DNA of 64,000 bases from Bacillota bacterium. GTDB taxonomy: Bacteria; Bacillota; Clostridia; Christensenellales; Christensenellaceae. Under the pieces are notes generated by a model, which saw only the letters and a list, made by a program, of their open reading frames with translations, had not been told where the DNA came from and did not search any database. The stretch is from assembly GCA_023393165.1 (NCBI GenBank), contig JAEWMJ010000057.1, positions 1 through 64,000 on the forward strand, in the 5' to 3' direction. Below, piece after piece: positions 33,807-42,082 of this stretch. The number at the start of each line of letters is the position of its first letter. Positions within the stretch are counted from its first letter, which is position 1. A program made the position numbers and the translations under genes.

Positions 33807-36083
33807 CTAAAAAACATATCTTTTTACTACGATTGTTTTATTGCCGAAATCTGCAATATCAGCTCCAGGGGATTTTTTTCCGGCAGAAAAGCTATCCGGC
33901 AATTCGAATGAAATATCAAGCGTTTTAAAATGGAGTACATCGCTCTCATCTGTTGTAATGGCAATGTCATTCACATTGTCTTTTGTGTTCACAAGTATCA
34001 GATAATATTTGTTTGCATCGTTATAAGCAGCCGCTTGATCGGACTGTATGATTCCGTTAACCGTTAATCTGTGAATAGTAACGGCATTTTCAAGCTGTAA
34101 ATATATTAACTGCGCATTTCTCCGTGACTTAAGCTTCAGCTCAATTGTCCTTTTACCATCCGACTTAACGTCTGAAACAATCTGCATGAAAGGCTCCGCC
34201 ATATCCGCCACTTCCGTATTGCTGTAATATACATTCGATCCATATAAGGGCAGACCGATATCGCCATACTGAACATCACCGTTCACAAATTGAGAAGAAT
34301 ATTCATTGGGCCTGTATACACTGACCATTTTGGCGTTATTCCCATCCTTATCCAATACATAGTTGATTTCCGTACCAATAGGATGTTTAACGGAGGGAGA
34401 AATATGAAGCACTGTAATTGTTGATGTAATAATCCCCGCCAGAATGAAAATAACGATGGTGGTTATCAGCGATCGCTTATTGGACAGATGGATGTATGGA
34501 ACATAAGTAATCAGCACCAAAGCAATAACGACTGATATAAGTCCGCTCATATTCAAACTGAGCATAAGAAATATGAAGTATATGATCGGTACTGTCAGTA
34601 ACAGAGTTGGAAGGGAAAATGGAATTCCTAAAAATAAATTATTTTTACCGGTCATCAGGTTAAAACCGATTAGATTAAACAACAAGCTCCAAACAAAGAT
34701 ATAGCTGCCGCCGGGTAAAAATACAGATGTTGCCACCGAAAGGAGCATCCATAAAAAATATCCGCCGAATAACAAATCAAAGGTTTTAATACGCGCCTTT
34801 GCCAGTTGAAATAACAGCAGGCAGATTGAAAACACGATGCATATCAGACCTATAAGGCATGGGATTGAAAAGGTTAAATCATTACTGTTTAAAAACCAGT
34901 TCGCGTTCGTATTTAAAGCGCAATTAGCGCCAAACATGAGACTGCCTGCAAAATAACAGGCGGCAAGCGCAAGCGCCGAAACGCCGAATCCAAGCAAGAA
35001 TCCTTTTATACTGAGATTTTTTGATTTTACTCCGGATATTATGGTATATATAAATATTGCCAGGACAATCCCGAGTAAAGGATATGTAATCCATAATGGA
35101 TAAGTTAGCATGACTGAATGGAACAGGCTGAAGAAAATGGAATCTCCGCTGCCTGTATTCCATTGAGCGAGGTTCCCGAAATAGCGTATAAGCGACAGCA
35201 TATTGTCTCCAAATTGCTGCATGCTCCGGCGGCTGATAAAGTTAATATTGTCAGCGCTGTTATGGTATATATTCATTCCTTCCGCTATGGCAATATTATA
35301 ACCCGCGAAGCCCTCGTTGCTAAATACGCTAAAATCAGTCGTATTGGGCATAAATTTATAGACATCGTTCAGTATTGAACTTCCGACAGGACATGCCGAG
35401 GCGTTGATATATTGTGCCGCAAGCCAGGCGTTCTCCTTACTTGTTTGGTATAATACCGGTACTCCGTCCCTTCCTCTGGCATCAAAATTTAAGGCCAAAT
35501 CGATTTTATCTGCTTCGGCATATGAATCTGCAAAGGCTCTTGCTCCGAGCAGTCCCTGTTCTTCTCCGTCGCTCAGCAGAAATACAATGTTGTTTTTTGG
35601 TTTTTCAGATGCGAGCATTGCCCGTGCAGATTCCAGCATGCAGGATACTGCCAGGCCGTCATCCGACGCCCCATAACTCCCAGGCGCGGAATCATAGTGT
35701 CCTGTTATCAAAATTGTATTGCTGCCCACGGTTCCGTTGATTCTGAATATGATATTGTCCACTTCACCATAAGTAGAATTGTTCAGCACATGCGCGTGTT
35801 GTATTTCCGGTTGGGCCCCCATTTCTTTCAGTTCCGAAACCAGAATATCACGTATTTGATCATGTTTCTGCGTGCCAATATAGTGAGGAGCTACTGCAAA
35901 CCGCTCCAAATACCGATATGCTCTTTCCGCGGAAAACACTTCCGATTTTGCATCAGATGAAAGAGCGGCCGGCAATATAAACTGGCTCATGCTTGCGAAA
36001 ATGACTGTAAAAATGAGCAGCACCGCTACTATAATCATAATAATTTTGTTCTTAGGTTGATTGACAAGTTTGCTTCGCAACAC
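33807..36083 (-). CDS. Membrane-anchored M28-family metallopeptidase
   Basis: A 758-aa protein: one TM at ~14-36, an M28 zinc aminopeptidase domain (~60-300), about eight TM segments (~315-570), and a C-terminal beta-rich extracytoplasmic domain. Zinc-site residues are visible: H-Y-D-S-A-P-G-S-Y-G-A-S-D-D-G, S-D-G-E-E-Q-G-L-L-G-A, L-N-F-D-A-R-G, and a late His in Y-H-N-S-A-D-N. The layout equals eukaryotic PFF1/ERMP1 and bacterial relatives whose substrates are unknown. The GTG start at 36083 follows GGAGG at good spacing. It lies at the end of the DUF4097 module on the same strand, but after a terminator. Confidence 0.88.
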   Translation of the reverse strand: MLRSKLVNQPKNKIIMIIVAVLLIFTVIFASMSQFILPAALSSDAKSEVFSAERAYRYLERFAVAPHYIGTQKHDQIRDILVSELKEMGAQPEIQHAHVLNNSTYGEVDNIIFRINGTVGSNTILITGHYDSAPGSYGASDDGLAVSCMLESARAMLASEKPKNNIVFLLSDGEEQGLLGARAFADSYAEADKIDLALNFDARGRDGVPVLYQTSKENAWLAAQYINASACPVGSSILNDVYKFMPNTTDFSVFSNEGFAGYNIAIAEGMNIYHNSADNINFISRRSMQQFGDNMLSLIRYFGNLAQWNTGSGDSIFFSLFHSVMLTYPLWITYPLLGIVLAIFIYTIISGVKSKNLSIKGFLLGFGVSALALAACYFAGSLMFGANCALNTNANWFLNSNDLTFSIPCLIGLICIVFSICLLLFQLAKARIKTFDLLFGGYFLWMLLSVATSVFLPGGSYIFVWSLLFNLIGFNLMTGKNNLFLGIPFSLPTLLLTVPIIYFIFLMLSLNMSGLISVVIALVLITYVPYIHLSNKRSLITTIVIFILAGIITSTITVLHISPSVKHPIGTEINYVLDKDGNNAKMVSVYRPNEYSSQFVNGDVQYGDIGLPLYGSNVYYSNTEVADMAEPFMQIVSDVKSDGKRTIELKLKSRRNAQLIYLQLENAVTIHRLTVNGIIQSDQAAAYNDANKYYLILVNTKDNVNDIAITTDESDVLHFKTLDISFELPDSFSAGKKSPGADIADFGNKTIVVKRYVF

Positions 36084-36193
36084 TTTATATACCTCCGATT
36101 ATCAAAACAAGGTATGGCAAATAAAGCCGGCGGCAGATGAGTCTCCGGCGTTTAGATACCTAAGATTTCAAATATTTAAAGACCGTTATATTT

Positions 36194-36216
36194 AAAAACG
36201 CCTGCTTTTGCAGACG
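36194..36216 (-). terminator. Terminator of the PadR-DUF1700-DUF4097 operon
   Basis: On the minus strand CGTCTGC-AAAA-GCAGGCG (one G-U pair) is followed by five T, 15 bp after the DUF4097 stop. Confidence 0.8.
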
Positions 36217-36231
36217 CTTTCGATCGGTATT

Positions 36232-37140
36232 TTATTTCTTGATCAGGTTGATTCCGCCCGATACCGTGCCGATATCGATATTGCTTCCCCCGTCTTTGTA
36301 CATGTCGTGCGCAAGGGCAAAATCGCTGTTCACTCCGCCGCTTACTGTGTCGTATTTCAGGGTAAATCCGTCATTCTCCGGAATTGCCACCGTTGCGCTT
36401 CCCGAAACCGTGTTGATCTTTACGCGGGCGGGCATTTCATTCACCGAGATATTAACGGCTCCGCTTGTCGAATCCGCATCAAAATCATTTATACGTTCCG
36501 CTTCCGCCCTAACTTCACCTGAAACGGTGTTGGCTGTAACCGTTTCAAACCTGCCGCCCGTGACCATTATGGCGCCCGAAATACTATCCAGGTCAAGCTT
36601 ATCCGACTGAGCGCCGTCTACGTCGATCGTGCCGGATGTGGTGTTGGCCGAAAGTTTGGCTGCCTTCACATCCTGCGTGTTTATCGTTCCGGATACGGTG
36701 GACAGGGTAAGGTCGTTCTGGTATGCGGAGGGCAGGTAAAGCGTTACCTTGATATCTTGATAGTCCATGAAGTCGAAGAAATCCATCCATTCATCCTTGA
36801 GTCCGCTTTCGGCAACTACCGTATTTCCCTTAACGCTGCAAACCATCATATCATCTTTGCTGAGTTCCGAGCTGCTGGTTTCTTCGATCCTGATTTTGTT
36901 TTCATTGGTAACGACCACTTCAATCTGCTCGCTTATAAAATCAAGGCGAATATTCTGGATGCCTTCTGCGTCGGCGTCAAACTGTGTCTGCGCGGCTCCC
37001 TGGCTTTCCTGCCGTTCTCCGAACATCAGCCTTCCGTGCGAAAAATATGCGAGATGCCTTACGTTGACGCCAACGATCACCAGTGCGACCAACGCCGCCG
37101 CTATTACGGACAGTATTACAATCTTTACAGTTTTATTCAT
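36232..37140 (-). CDS. DUF4097 beta-helix-like membrane-anchored protein
   Basis: A 302-aa protein with one N-terminal TM (~6-26). It then has repeated turns of T-V-S-G-x-I/V or T-S-G-x-I/V (L-S-T-V-S-G-T-I, A-N-T-T-S-G-T-I, D-S-I-S-G-A-I, A-N-T-V-S-G-E-V, D-S-T-S-G-A-V), the ladder seen in DUF4097 proteins. The role is unknown; in Firmicutes the family commonly follows PadR and DUF1700 genes, as here, in envelope-stress type modules. Confidence 0.88.
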   Translation of the reverse strand: MNKTVKIVILSVIAAALVALVIVGVNVRHLAYFSHGRLMFGERQESQGAAQTQFDADAEGIQNIRLDFISEQIEVVVTNENKIRIEETSSSELSKDDMMVCSVKGNTVVAESGLKDEWMDFFDFMDYQDIKVTLYLPSAYQNDLTLSTVSGTINTQDVKAAKLSANTTSGTIDVDGAQSDKLDLDSISGAIMVTGGRFETVTANTVSGEVRAEAERINDFDADSTSGAVNISVNEMPARVKINTVSGSATVAIPENDGFTLKYDTVSGGVNSDFALAHDMYKDGGSNIDIGTVSGGINLIKK

Positions 37141-37153
37141 CTTTATAATCTCC

Positions 37154-37798
37154 TCACTTGCTCATTATGGCTTCAATCAATTTTTGAACCACCGCGCCCA
37201 GGATAAAGATTACCCAGGTTACATACCATGCGCCTGTTGTAAAGCTGACCAGAAAATAGACTACAACGATTATGGGCCACACAATGCTTGAGTAAAGATT
37301 TTTCTTTTCAGCCTTGGCGGCATTGGACGCCTTCCATTCCCGGAATTCTTCCACCATAGTGTCTTCGATCTTCACAAATTTAGGACGCGTGATGTTGTTG
37401 TATACCATGATGGAAGTTGCGGCGGCGATCAGGGCGAACATCAGCACCAAGCCCGCGATGGCCTGGCCCATAGATCCAAACAGGATAATGGCCACGGGGC
37501 TTAAGATATAAAGCCCCACGGCGATTGCAATCCTCATCGCCGATTTTTTCCTTCTCTGTTCCATTGCCACCTTGCTTATCTGATCCGGTTCGTTGATCTC
37601 CTGGATCAGACGGTCCACATCCCCCACGCTTCTTTTTACAATCTCAAAAGCTTCATCTTCCGTAGCGCCTTTTTGCACCAGATCCTGATATTTTTCCTTT
37701 AAGTTTAAATAAAGCTCTTCTCTGAGTTCTACGGTTTTTTTAGTTTTAGGAGCGTCTGCAAACAGACTCTCTAAATATTTACGCAAATTTTCTTCCAT
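37154..37798 (-). CDS. DUF1700 / permease-prefix-domain membrane protein
   Basis: A 214-aa protein. A cytosolic N-terminal region (L-R-K-Y-L-E-S-L-F, A-T-E-D-E-A-F-E-I-V-K-R-S-V-G-D-V-D-x-L-I-x-E-I) is typical of the permease-prefix/HAAS domain. It is followed by four TM segments in two pairs. The ATG at 37798 with GGAGG upstream is chosen over an in-frame TTG at 37816 that would include the ribosome site. It lies between padR and the DUF4097 gene with short gaps and probably works with both. Confidence 0.85.
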   Translation of the reverse strand: MEENLRKYLESLFADAPKTKKTVELREELYLNLKEKYQDLVQKGATEDEAFEIVKRSVGDVDRLIQEINEPDQISKVAMEQRRKKSAMRIAIAVGLYILSPVAIILFGSMGQAIAGLVLMFALIAAATSIMVYNNITRPKFVKIEDTMVEEFREWKASNAAKAEKKNLYSSIVWPIIVVVYFLVSFTTGAWYVTWVIFILGAVVQKLIEAIMSK

Positions 37799-37817
37799 TT
37801 TTTCATTACCCTCCAAT

Positions 37818-38138
37818 TTAAATCAGACTATCGATCAGTCTTTTCGTTTCTTCCCAATCTTCCTTGTTTTTTTCGTACAGTATCCTGCCAAGCTTTGTGA
37901 TCCGGTAATACCGGCGCCTGGCCCCGATTGTTTCATCTCCCCAATAGGACTCGATCATTTTTGCCTCTTCCAGCCTTCTGAAGGCAGAATAAAGCGTGGC
38001 TTCCTTCAGTTCATATTGGTTGTTTGTTTTTTCCTGTATCGATTTATTGATTTCGTATCCATAACTGTCTTTCAACAGAAGTTGCGCCAATATAATTGTT
38101 TCCGTATGCCCCCTGACCAGGTCGGACGTAATAGACAA
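37818..38138 (-). CDS. PadR-family transcriptional regulator
   Basis: A 106-aa winged-HTH regulator (D-L-V-R-G-H-T-E-T-I-I-L-A-Q-L-L, Y-G-Y-E-I-N-K-S-I, L-K-E-A-T-L-Y-S-A-F-R-R-L, R-R-Y-Y-R-I-T). An ATG at 38147 abuts AGGAG with no spacing, whereas the TTG at 38138 lies nine bases after it. I therefore take TTG, giving the usual family start M-S-I-T-S-D-L. It likely represses its own operon at the dyad at 38160-38190. Confidence 0.88.
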   Translation of the reverse strand: MSITSDLVRGHTETIILAQLLLKDSYGYEINKSIQEKTNNQYELKEATLYSAFRRLEEAKMIESYWGDETIGARRRYYRITKLGRILYEKNKEDWEETKRLIDSLI

Positions 38139-38159
38139 ACCAGTCATCTCCTTTCTCCA

Positions 38160-38190
38160 ATAATATATCTTACCGATTTATCTATATTAT
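38160..38190. promoter_or_regulatory. Candidate PadR operator overlapping the -10 box
   Basis: ATAATATA (38160-38167) and TATATTAT (38183-38190) are perfect 8-bp inverted repeats, 15 bp apart. The second arm overlaps the -10 element of the padR promoter. The AT-rich dyad form resembles known PadR sites. Confidence 0.7.
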
Positions 38191-38214
38191 ATTCAGTTAT
38201 ACCTCGCCTGTCAA
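38186..38214 (-). promoter_or_regulatory. Full-consensus promoter of the padR operon
   Basis: On the minus strand TTGACA (38214-38209), 17 bp, TATAAT (38191-38186): an exact vegetative consensus. A promoter this strong normally needs a repressor to be quiet, consistent with the overlapping dyad. Confidence 0.88.
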
Positions 38215-38325
38215 TGTATATTTTTTAATAAATTACACTTTTTTTGGATATATATAATTTATATTGTAAAAACAACTTTCACATTATTATATGAAAGCCA
38301 TATGATGTAACAAGGAGGCTGCACT

Positions 38326-38523
38326 ATGAGAGATACATGTTATTGTAAAGAACTGGTGTTGCTTGGGACAACATTTGCACTGGAAATCAGTCAGAATATG
38401 ACGGCGGAAGATCTGGCAAGACTCTCCGGATTGTTTTTTATTATAGCGGATGAACTCGCGCTTCTTTCACTATGCGCGCCTGAAGAAAACGCGGAAGAAG
38501 AAGAAGCTGCCGCATTATTTTAA
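38326..38523 (+). CDS. Small DUF6774-like protein
   Basis: A 65-aa protein with AAGGAGG before its ATG. C-Y-C-K-E-L-V-L-L-G-T-T-F-A-L-E-I-S is followed by L-A-R-L-S-G-L-F-F-I-I-A-D-E-L-A-L-L, and an acidic tail. It resembles the short DUF6774 family of Clostridia; no function is known. It has its own downstream terminator and is monocistronic. Confidence 0.65.
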   Translation: MRDTCYCKELVLLGTTFALEISQNMTAEDLARLSGLFFIIADELALLSLCAPEENAEEEEAAALF

Positions 38524-38565
38524 TGAGTAATGAAACAAAGATATAAAGATGTATTTAAGAATTGC

Positions 38566-38610
38566 AGGCATTTTGGCCGCCGGCCCCCCGGCAGCCAAAA
38601 TGCCTTTTAT
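38566..38610 (+). terminator. Terminator of the DUF6774-like gene
   Basis: AGGCATTTTGGC (38566-38577) pairs with GCCAAAATGCCT (38594-38605), with an extra CCGG/CCGG at the tip, then TTTATAT. It lies 40 bp after the stop. Confidence 0.85.
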
Positions 38611-38639
38611 ATATCGTAATGGGTTTTTAAACGGCCTGA

Positions 38640-39323
38640 TCAATCTGTAAATTGGATTGAAACATGCATTGCATCACAAAAAGGCTTATTTTCCGAATGT
38701 CCGCACCTGCACAGGGTAACGCGGTTGCGGATCTCATATACATAACCGTCCGAAGACTCAATGGGTATTCCGCCACGCACCCACAGCGGACCGCTGCAAT
38801 GCCTGGACGGATCCTGCAGGATCACTATGGAAGGTTCAAAGACCGGTTCGACCGGTTTCCCCGTTTGTTTGTCCAGCGCAACCAGCCGGCCGGCCGGGCA
38901 GGCGCATATCGTCTCCAGCGCTTCTTCCCTAAGGAGGCTGTCATCCGATTTTTCGGTCAGGGACCACGAATCTCCGTGTTCCCCGTGGCAGAAACGCGCA
39001 AATGCGCACAGTTCTTCCACATCCGCAAGAACAATACCCGGACCTTCAATAATTTCCGCCTGCTCAAAAAAAGGTTCTCTTGAGGCGGTTTCCTTTCCCT
39101 CAAAATGGACGTGTGCGTGATGTCCGTCGCAAAACGGCATTGTTTTTGAATGACCGCACCGGCATAGGGCATAGCGGGGCATGGGCGGGTATTTTCTGCC
39201 CGGTTTATAAAAAACCCCGCGTCCTTTTGGCTGAATGATTTTTTCTTCCAGAGGGACGTTTCCCGAAACCATATACGGCCCGCCGGGCATGATTCTGATT
39301 TTTTTCTGCGGCTCCTCGCTCAT
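38640..39323 (-). CDS. Double-CDGSH iron-sulfur protein
   Basis: A 227-aa protein with two CDGSH-type motifs. The first is C-R-C-G-H-S-K-T-M-P-F-C-D-G-H-H (~48-63). The second, near the C-terminus, is C-R-C-G-H-S-E-N-K-P-F-C-D-A-M-H, where Gly is replaced by Ala. Each would hold a [2Fe-2S] cluster with three Cys and one His. Between them is a Cys-bearing segment (L-C-A-F-A-R-F-C-H-G, I-C-A-C-P-A-G-R-L-V-A-L) like a ferredoxin-type insert. The electron partner is unknown and no obvious operon partner is present. Confidence 0.85.
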   Translation of the reverse strand: MSEEPQKKIRIMPGGPYMVSGNVPLEEKIIQPKGRGVFYKPGRKYPPMPRYALCRCGHSKTMPFCDGHHAHVHFEGKETASREPFFEQAEIIEGPGIVLADVEELCAFARFCHGEHGDSWSLTEKSDDSLLREEALETICACPAGRLVALDKQTGKPVEPVFEPSIVILQDPSRHCSGPLWVRGGIPIESSDGYVYEIRNRVTLCRCGHSENKPFCDAMHVSIQFTD

Positions 39324-39416
39324 CTTTTTCCCGCCTTAAATCTTATTTATAAAATTATTATAACTGATGGGGCAATTAATTCAAGAATCAGATGAATATT
39401 TTGAGAGTTGAACAAA

Positions 39417-39458
39417 GGCCCTTAAAAGGTGGATTGGTTTTTCACCTATTTAAGGGCC
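39417..39458. terminator. Hairpin downstream of the flavoprotein gene
   Basis: GGCCCTTAAA at 39417-39426 pairs with TTTAAGGGCC at 39449-39458, with inner GGTG/CACC. It lies 50 bp after the minus-strand stop at 39508. The T tract is weak (TTTGTT). Confidence 0.55.
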
Positions 39459-39507
39459 CTGCTAACATTAGGTAAATTGGGTTATGGGGTATTGTTTTTA
39501 AATTGTA

Positions 39508-40764
39508 TCAGGTCAACTTCCATTTGAGCTTGCCTTTTTCGGCGCGCACGTCCTGAAGAATCTTTGTATAAGGCTTGTTATGAACTACGCAACCGACGTT
39601 TTGCTGGCGGATCAAAAGCTCTACGCAGCAGTCGCATGCAACGCACCAGTTGATGTCCTGCTCTCTGTCCGTACAGTATTTGATGGGCAGTTTGGGATCC
39701 GCGAGGGACTGGCGTCCAAGCGAGATCATGTCGCAGTAACCGTGCTCAATGTTGTAGTTGCCCCAGTGGAACATATTGTTCCATTCAGGCTGTACCGCCT
39801 GCAGGTTGTTTTTGCCGGTGTTCAGAACGGAGTAAGCGCCGCCCATAACAACTGTATCTTTTTTCTTCATGTTTTCCTTGATGATCTTAGCCATTGTGAA
39901 ATGCAGGTATACATCATCCGGCTTGATTTTGTCAGGCATATGCAGCGCCATTGTGATGGAAGGTGCGCCTGTGGACTCCAGAATGAAGTTTGCACCGCGT
40001 TCTTCCAGGCCTTTTACCAGATCGATGGATTCCGTCAGGTCCATAATAGCGGTGTCCGGTCCGGCGGAACCCTGTCCGCCCGGGAAGCCTTCCCACATGG
40101 AAACCTTGGAACCAACGATGAAGTTGGGATCGTTTACCACTTTGCGAACCTTTTCGGTCATGTCAAACGCAAACCTGCTTCTGTTTTCCCATGCGCCGCC
40201 GTATTTCCATTTGCGGTCGTTATAGGGACGCAGGATCTGGGATCCGAAATACCCGTGACAGAACTTCAAATCTACGCCGTCTGCACCAATATCATACAGC
40301 AGCTTGGAAGTATTCACAAAATCGTCAATAGTTTTGTCAACGTACTCCGCATCGATCAAATCACCACCGAAACCGTGCAGGGGTTTCACGCATACGCGCT
40401 TTTTGTCTCCGCCTCCGGAAATCTCGCCCGAGTGGTTTAACTGTACGATGATCAGCGAATCGGGATTAATGGCTTTCATATCCTTTATGAACTTTGTCCA
40501 CTGGGCAACATTTTCTTTATTGTCCGGGCGCAATGCTATCTGCATGTCTCTTGCGCGGCTGTCGTACTGCATAGTGATGGATTCAAATACGATTACACCT
40601 GCGCCGCCTTTTGCAAGATTGTAATAACGCTCAAGGGATCTTTCAGAAAGTCCGCCGCCTTCAGAAGCGTCGCAGCATTCCATGGCGTTAATGACGAATC
40701 TGTTTTTAGCTGTTCTAGTACCGATTTTAATCGGCTGTGCCAACAACGTATCTTTGTTACTCAT
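39508..40764 (-). CDS. Short old-yellow-enzyme-type FMN oxidoreductase with C-terminal Fe-S cysteines
   Basis: A 418-aa TIM-barrel flavoprotein (P-I-K-I-G-T-R-T-A-K-N-R-F-V start; Q-L-N-H-S-G; D-G-V-D-L-K-F-C-H-G-Y; G-G-A-Y near the phosphate site). It ends with C-x2-C-x2-C-x11-C for a [4Fe-4S] cluster. Relatives such as 2,4-dienoyl-CoA and trimethylamine reductases continue into FAD/NAD domains; this protein stops before them. An external electron donor is therefore needed. AAAAGGAG precedes the ATG. It diverges from a PAS-LuxR regulator. The substrate is unknown. Confidence 0.85.
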   Translation of the reverse strand: MSNKDTLLAQPIKIGTRTAKNRFVINAMECCDASEGGGLSERSLERYYNLAKGGAGVIVFESITMQYDSRARDMQIALRPDNKENVAQWTKFIKDMKAINPDSLIIVQLNHSGEISGGGDKKRVCVKPLHGFGGDLIDAEYVDKTIDDFVNTSKLLYDIGADGVDLKFCHGYFGSQILRPYNDRKWKYGGAWENRSRFAFDMTEKVRKVVNDPNFIVGSKVSMWEGFPGGQGSAGPDTAIMDLTESIDLVKGLEERGANFILESTGAPSITMALHMPDKIKPDDVYLHFTMAKIIKENMKKKDTVVMGGAYSVLNTGKNNLQAVQPEWNNMFHWGNYNIEHGYCDMISLGRQSLADPKLPIKYCTDREQDINWCVACDCCVELLIRQQNVGCVVHNKPYTKILQDVRAEKGKLKWKLT

Positions 40765-41116
40765 GTTCTTAACTCCTTTTCATTTTTAATAATAGATATT
40801 TCTGCCTTTTGCAGTAAACTCTGCCCGCACTTGATTCATCCAAACGGTCTAAACCGCCCGACTTGTACAATCCCGGAAAATAAATCATCCGGGTTTCTTA
40901 TAAAAAAGAAATTGCGGTTTTCTTAAGTCAAACAGAACGACAGGTGTGTTTTACGTATCTACTACACTTTGATTATACCAAGAGCGTATAGTTTCACAAT
41001 ACCATGAAATCACATGTATAATACCAGAGAATCGCTAGTGTTTTTTGATACCAGTGCTAATCTAGTATATTTTTAATTTTCTTTTTATTAAAAGGCTATT
41101 TACAGGTTTGCAGAAT
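40765..41116. other. Intergenic region between divergent flavoprotein and regulator genes
   Basis: About 350 bp without a gene. Three AATACCA/GATACCA direct repeats occur at ~40998, 41020 and 41047, spaced 22 and 27 bp, close to the regulator side. They could be activator sites. Nothing else recognisable is present. Confidence 0.35.
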
Positions 41117-41141
41117 CCTAGTATAGTATAATTATACTAGG
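41117..41141. promoter_or_regulatory. Palindrome centred on a TATAAT box before the PAS-LuxR gene
   Basis: CCTAGTATA (41117-41125) and TATACTAGG (41133-41141) are perfect inverted repeats enclosing GTATAAT, an exact -10 hexamer (TATAAT 41127-41132). No good -35 lies 16-18 bp upstream. The layout suggests a repressor or autoregulator site controlling the gene that starts at 41164. Confidence 0.7.
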
Positions 41142-41163
41142 TAAAGGAAAAGGAGACGCTATT

Positions 41164-42054
41164 GTGAACGAAACAGGTTTCGGGTGGATATTTTCCCCCA
41201 ACGCTGCCAAGAAGATTGTGGTTCCAAGCCAGACCGATTTTTTTAACAGCTCCAGTTTTTTTCATACCCTTCTCGAATTCATCCAGGACGGCGTGAGCGT
41301 ATTGGATAAAGACCTGAACGTGCTTTACGTAAACACCACCATCGTCAATCTTTACCTGCAGGACTCAAACGCGGATACCGCAATCAACCAGAAGTGTTAT
41401 TCCATATACCATCAGCGGAATACGCCCTGCGAAAACTGCCCGACTTTAAAGACGCTCAAAACCAAAACGCCGCATTTGGACGTTGTCAGCTATATCCGCA
41501 AGGACAATAAGACCGGATGGCACGAGCTGTTTTCCATTCCCGTGTTCAACGAAAACGACGAGATCATACTGATCATCGAATATATACGCGATATCACCTT
41601 CCAGAAGTTCATCCGCAGCAACCTGATAGAAATAGAGCAGCGTTTTAAAGCCCTGGAAAAACAAAACGAAATGCTGATACAGATATTGAACCAACGCGAA
41701 AAATCCCAGAACGATCTGGAAGAAACGATTTCGAGCAATGTGGAAAAATTCATCAAGCCTTCCCTGAATTATTTGAAAAAGACGGCAAATGTCAAGGACA
41801 TCGATCTGGTGAACGGGATCATTGACGAGATCGTTTACCCCATCACCAAGAAGCGCCCGCCGTCCATCGCAAAGCTGACGCCCCGGGAACTCCAGGTCGC
41901 CACGTTTATAAAAGAAGGCTACCAGTCCAAGGAGATAGCGGACAGGCTGTTCGTCACCCAGAAAGCCGTGGATTACCACCGCTTGAACATCCGCAAAAAG
42001 CTCAATCTTCCGCGGACGGCAAATCTGAGGACTTATCTGGAGACGCATCTGTAA
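41164..42054 (+). CDS. PAS-domain LuxR-type transcriptional regulator
   Basis: A 296-aa protein. A PAS domain at ~35-150 (D-G-V-S-V-L-D-K-D-L-N-V-L-Y-V-N) contains the cysteine motif C-Y-x8-P-C-E-N-C-P. A helical linker (~155-225) leads to a LuxR HTH (L-T-P-R-E-L-Q-V-A-T-F-I-K-E-G-Y, then A-V-D-Y-H-R-L-N-I-R-K-K-L). The start is GTG at 41164 with GGAG eight bases upstream. Divergent from the flavoprotein gene, it is likely its regulator. The Cys motif may sense redox state or bind a cluster (inference). Confidence 0.85.
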   Translation: MNETGFGWIFSPNAAKKIVVPSQTDFFNSSSFFHTLLEFIQDGVSVLDKDLNVLYVNTTIVNLYLQDSNADTAINQKCYSIYHQRNTPCENCPTLKTLKTKTPHLDVVSYIRKDNKTGWHELFSIPVFNENDEIILIIEYIRDITFQKFIRSNLIEIEQRFKALEKQNEMLIQILNQREKSQNDLEETISSNVEKFIKPSLNYLKKTANVKDIDLVNGIIDEIVYPITKKRPPSIAKLTPRELQVATFIKEGYQSKEIADRLFVTQKAVDYHRLNIRKKLNLPRTANLRTYLETHL

Positions 42055-42082
42055 AATTTACGCACTGCAAAGGGCGGCAAAA

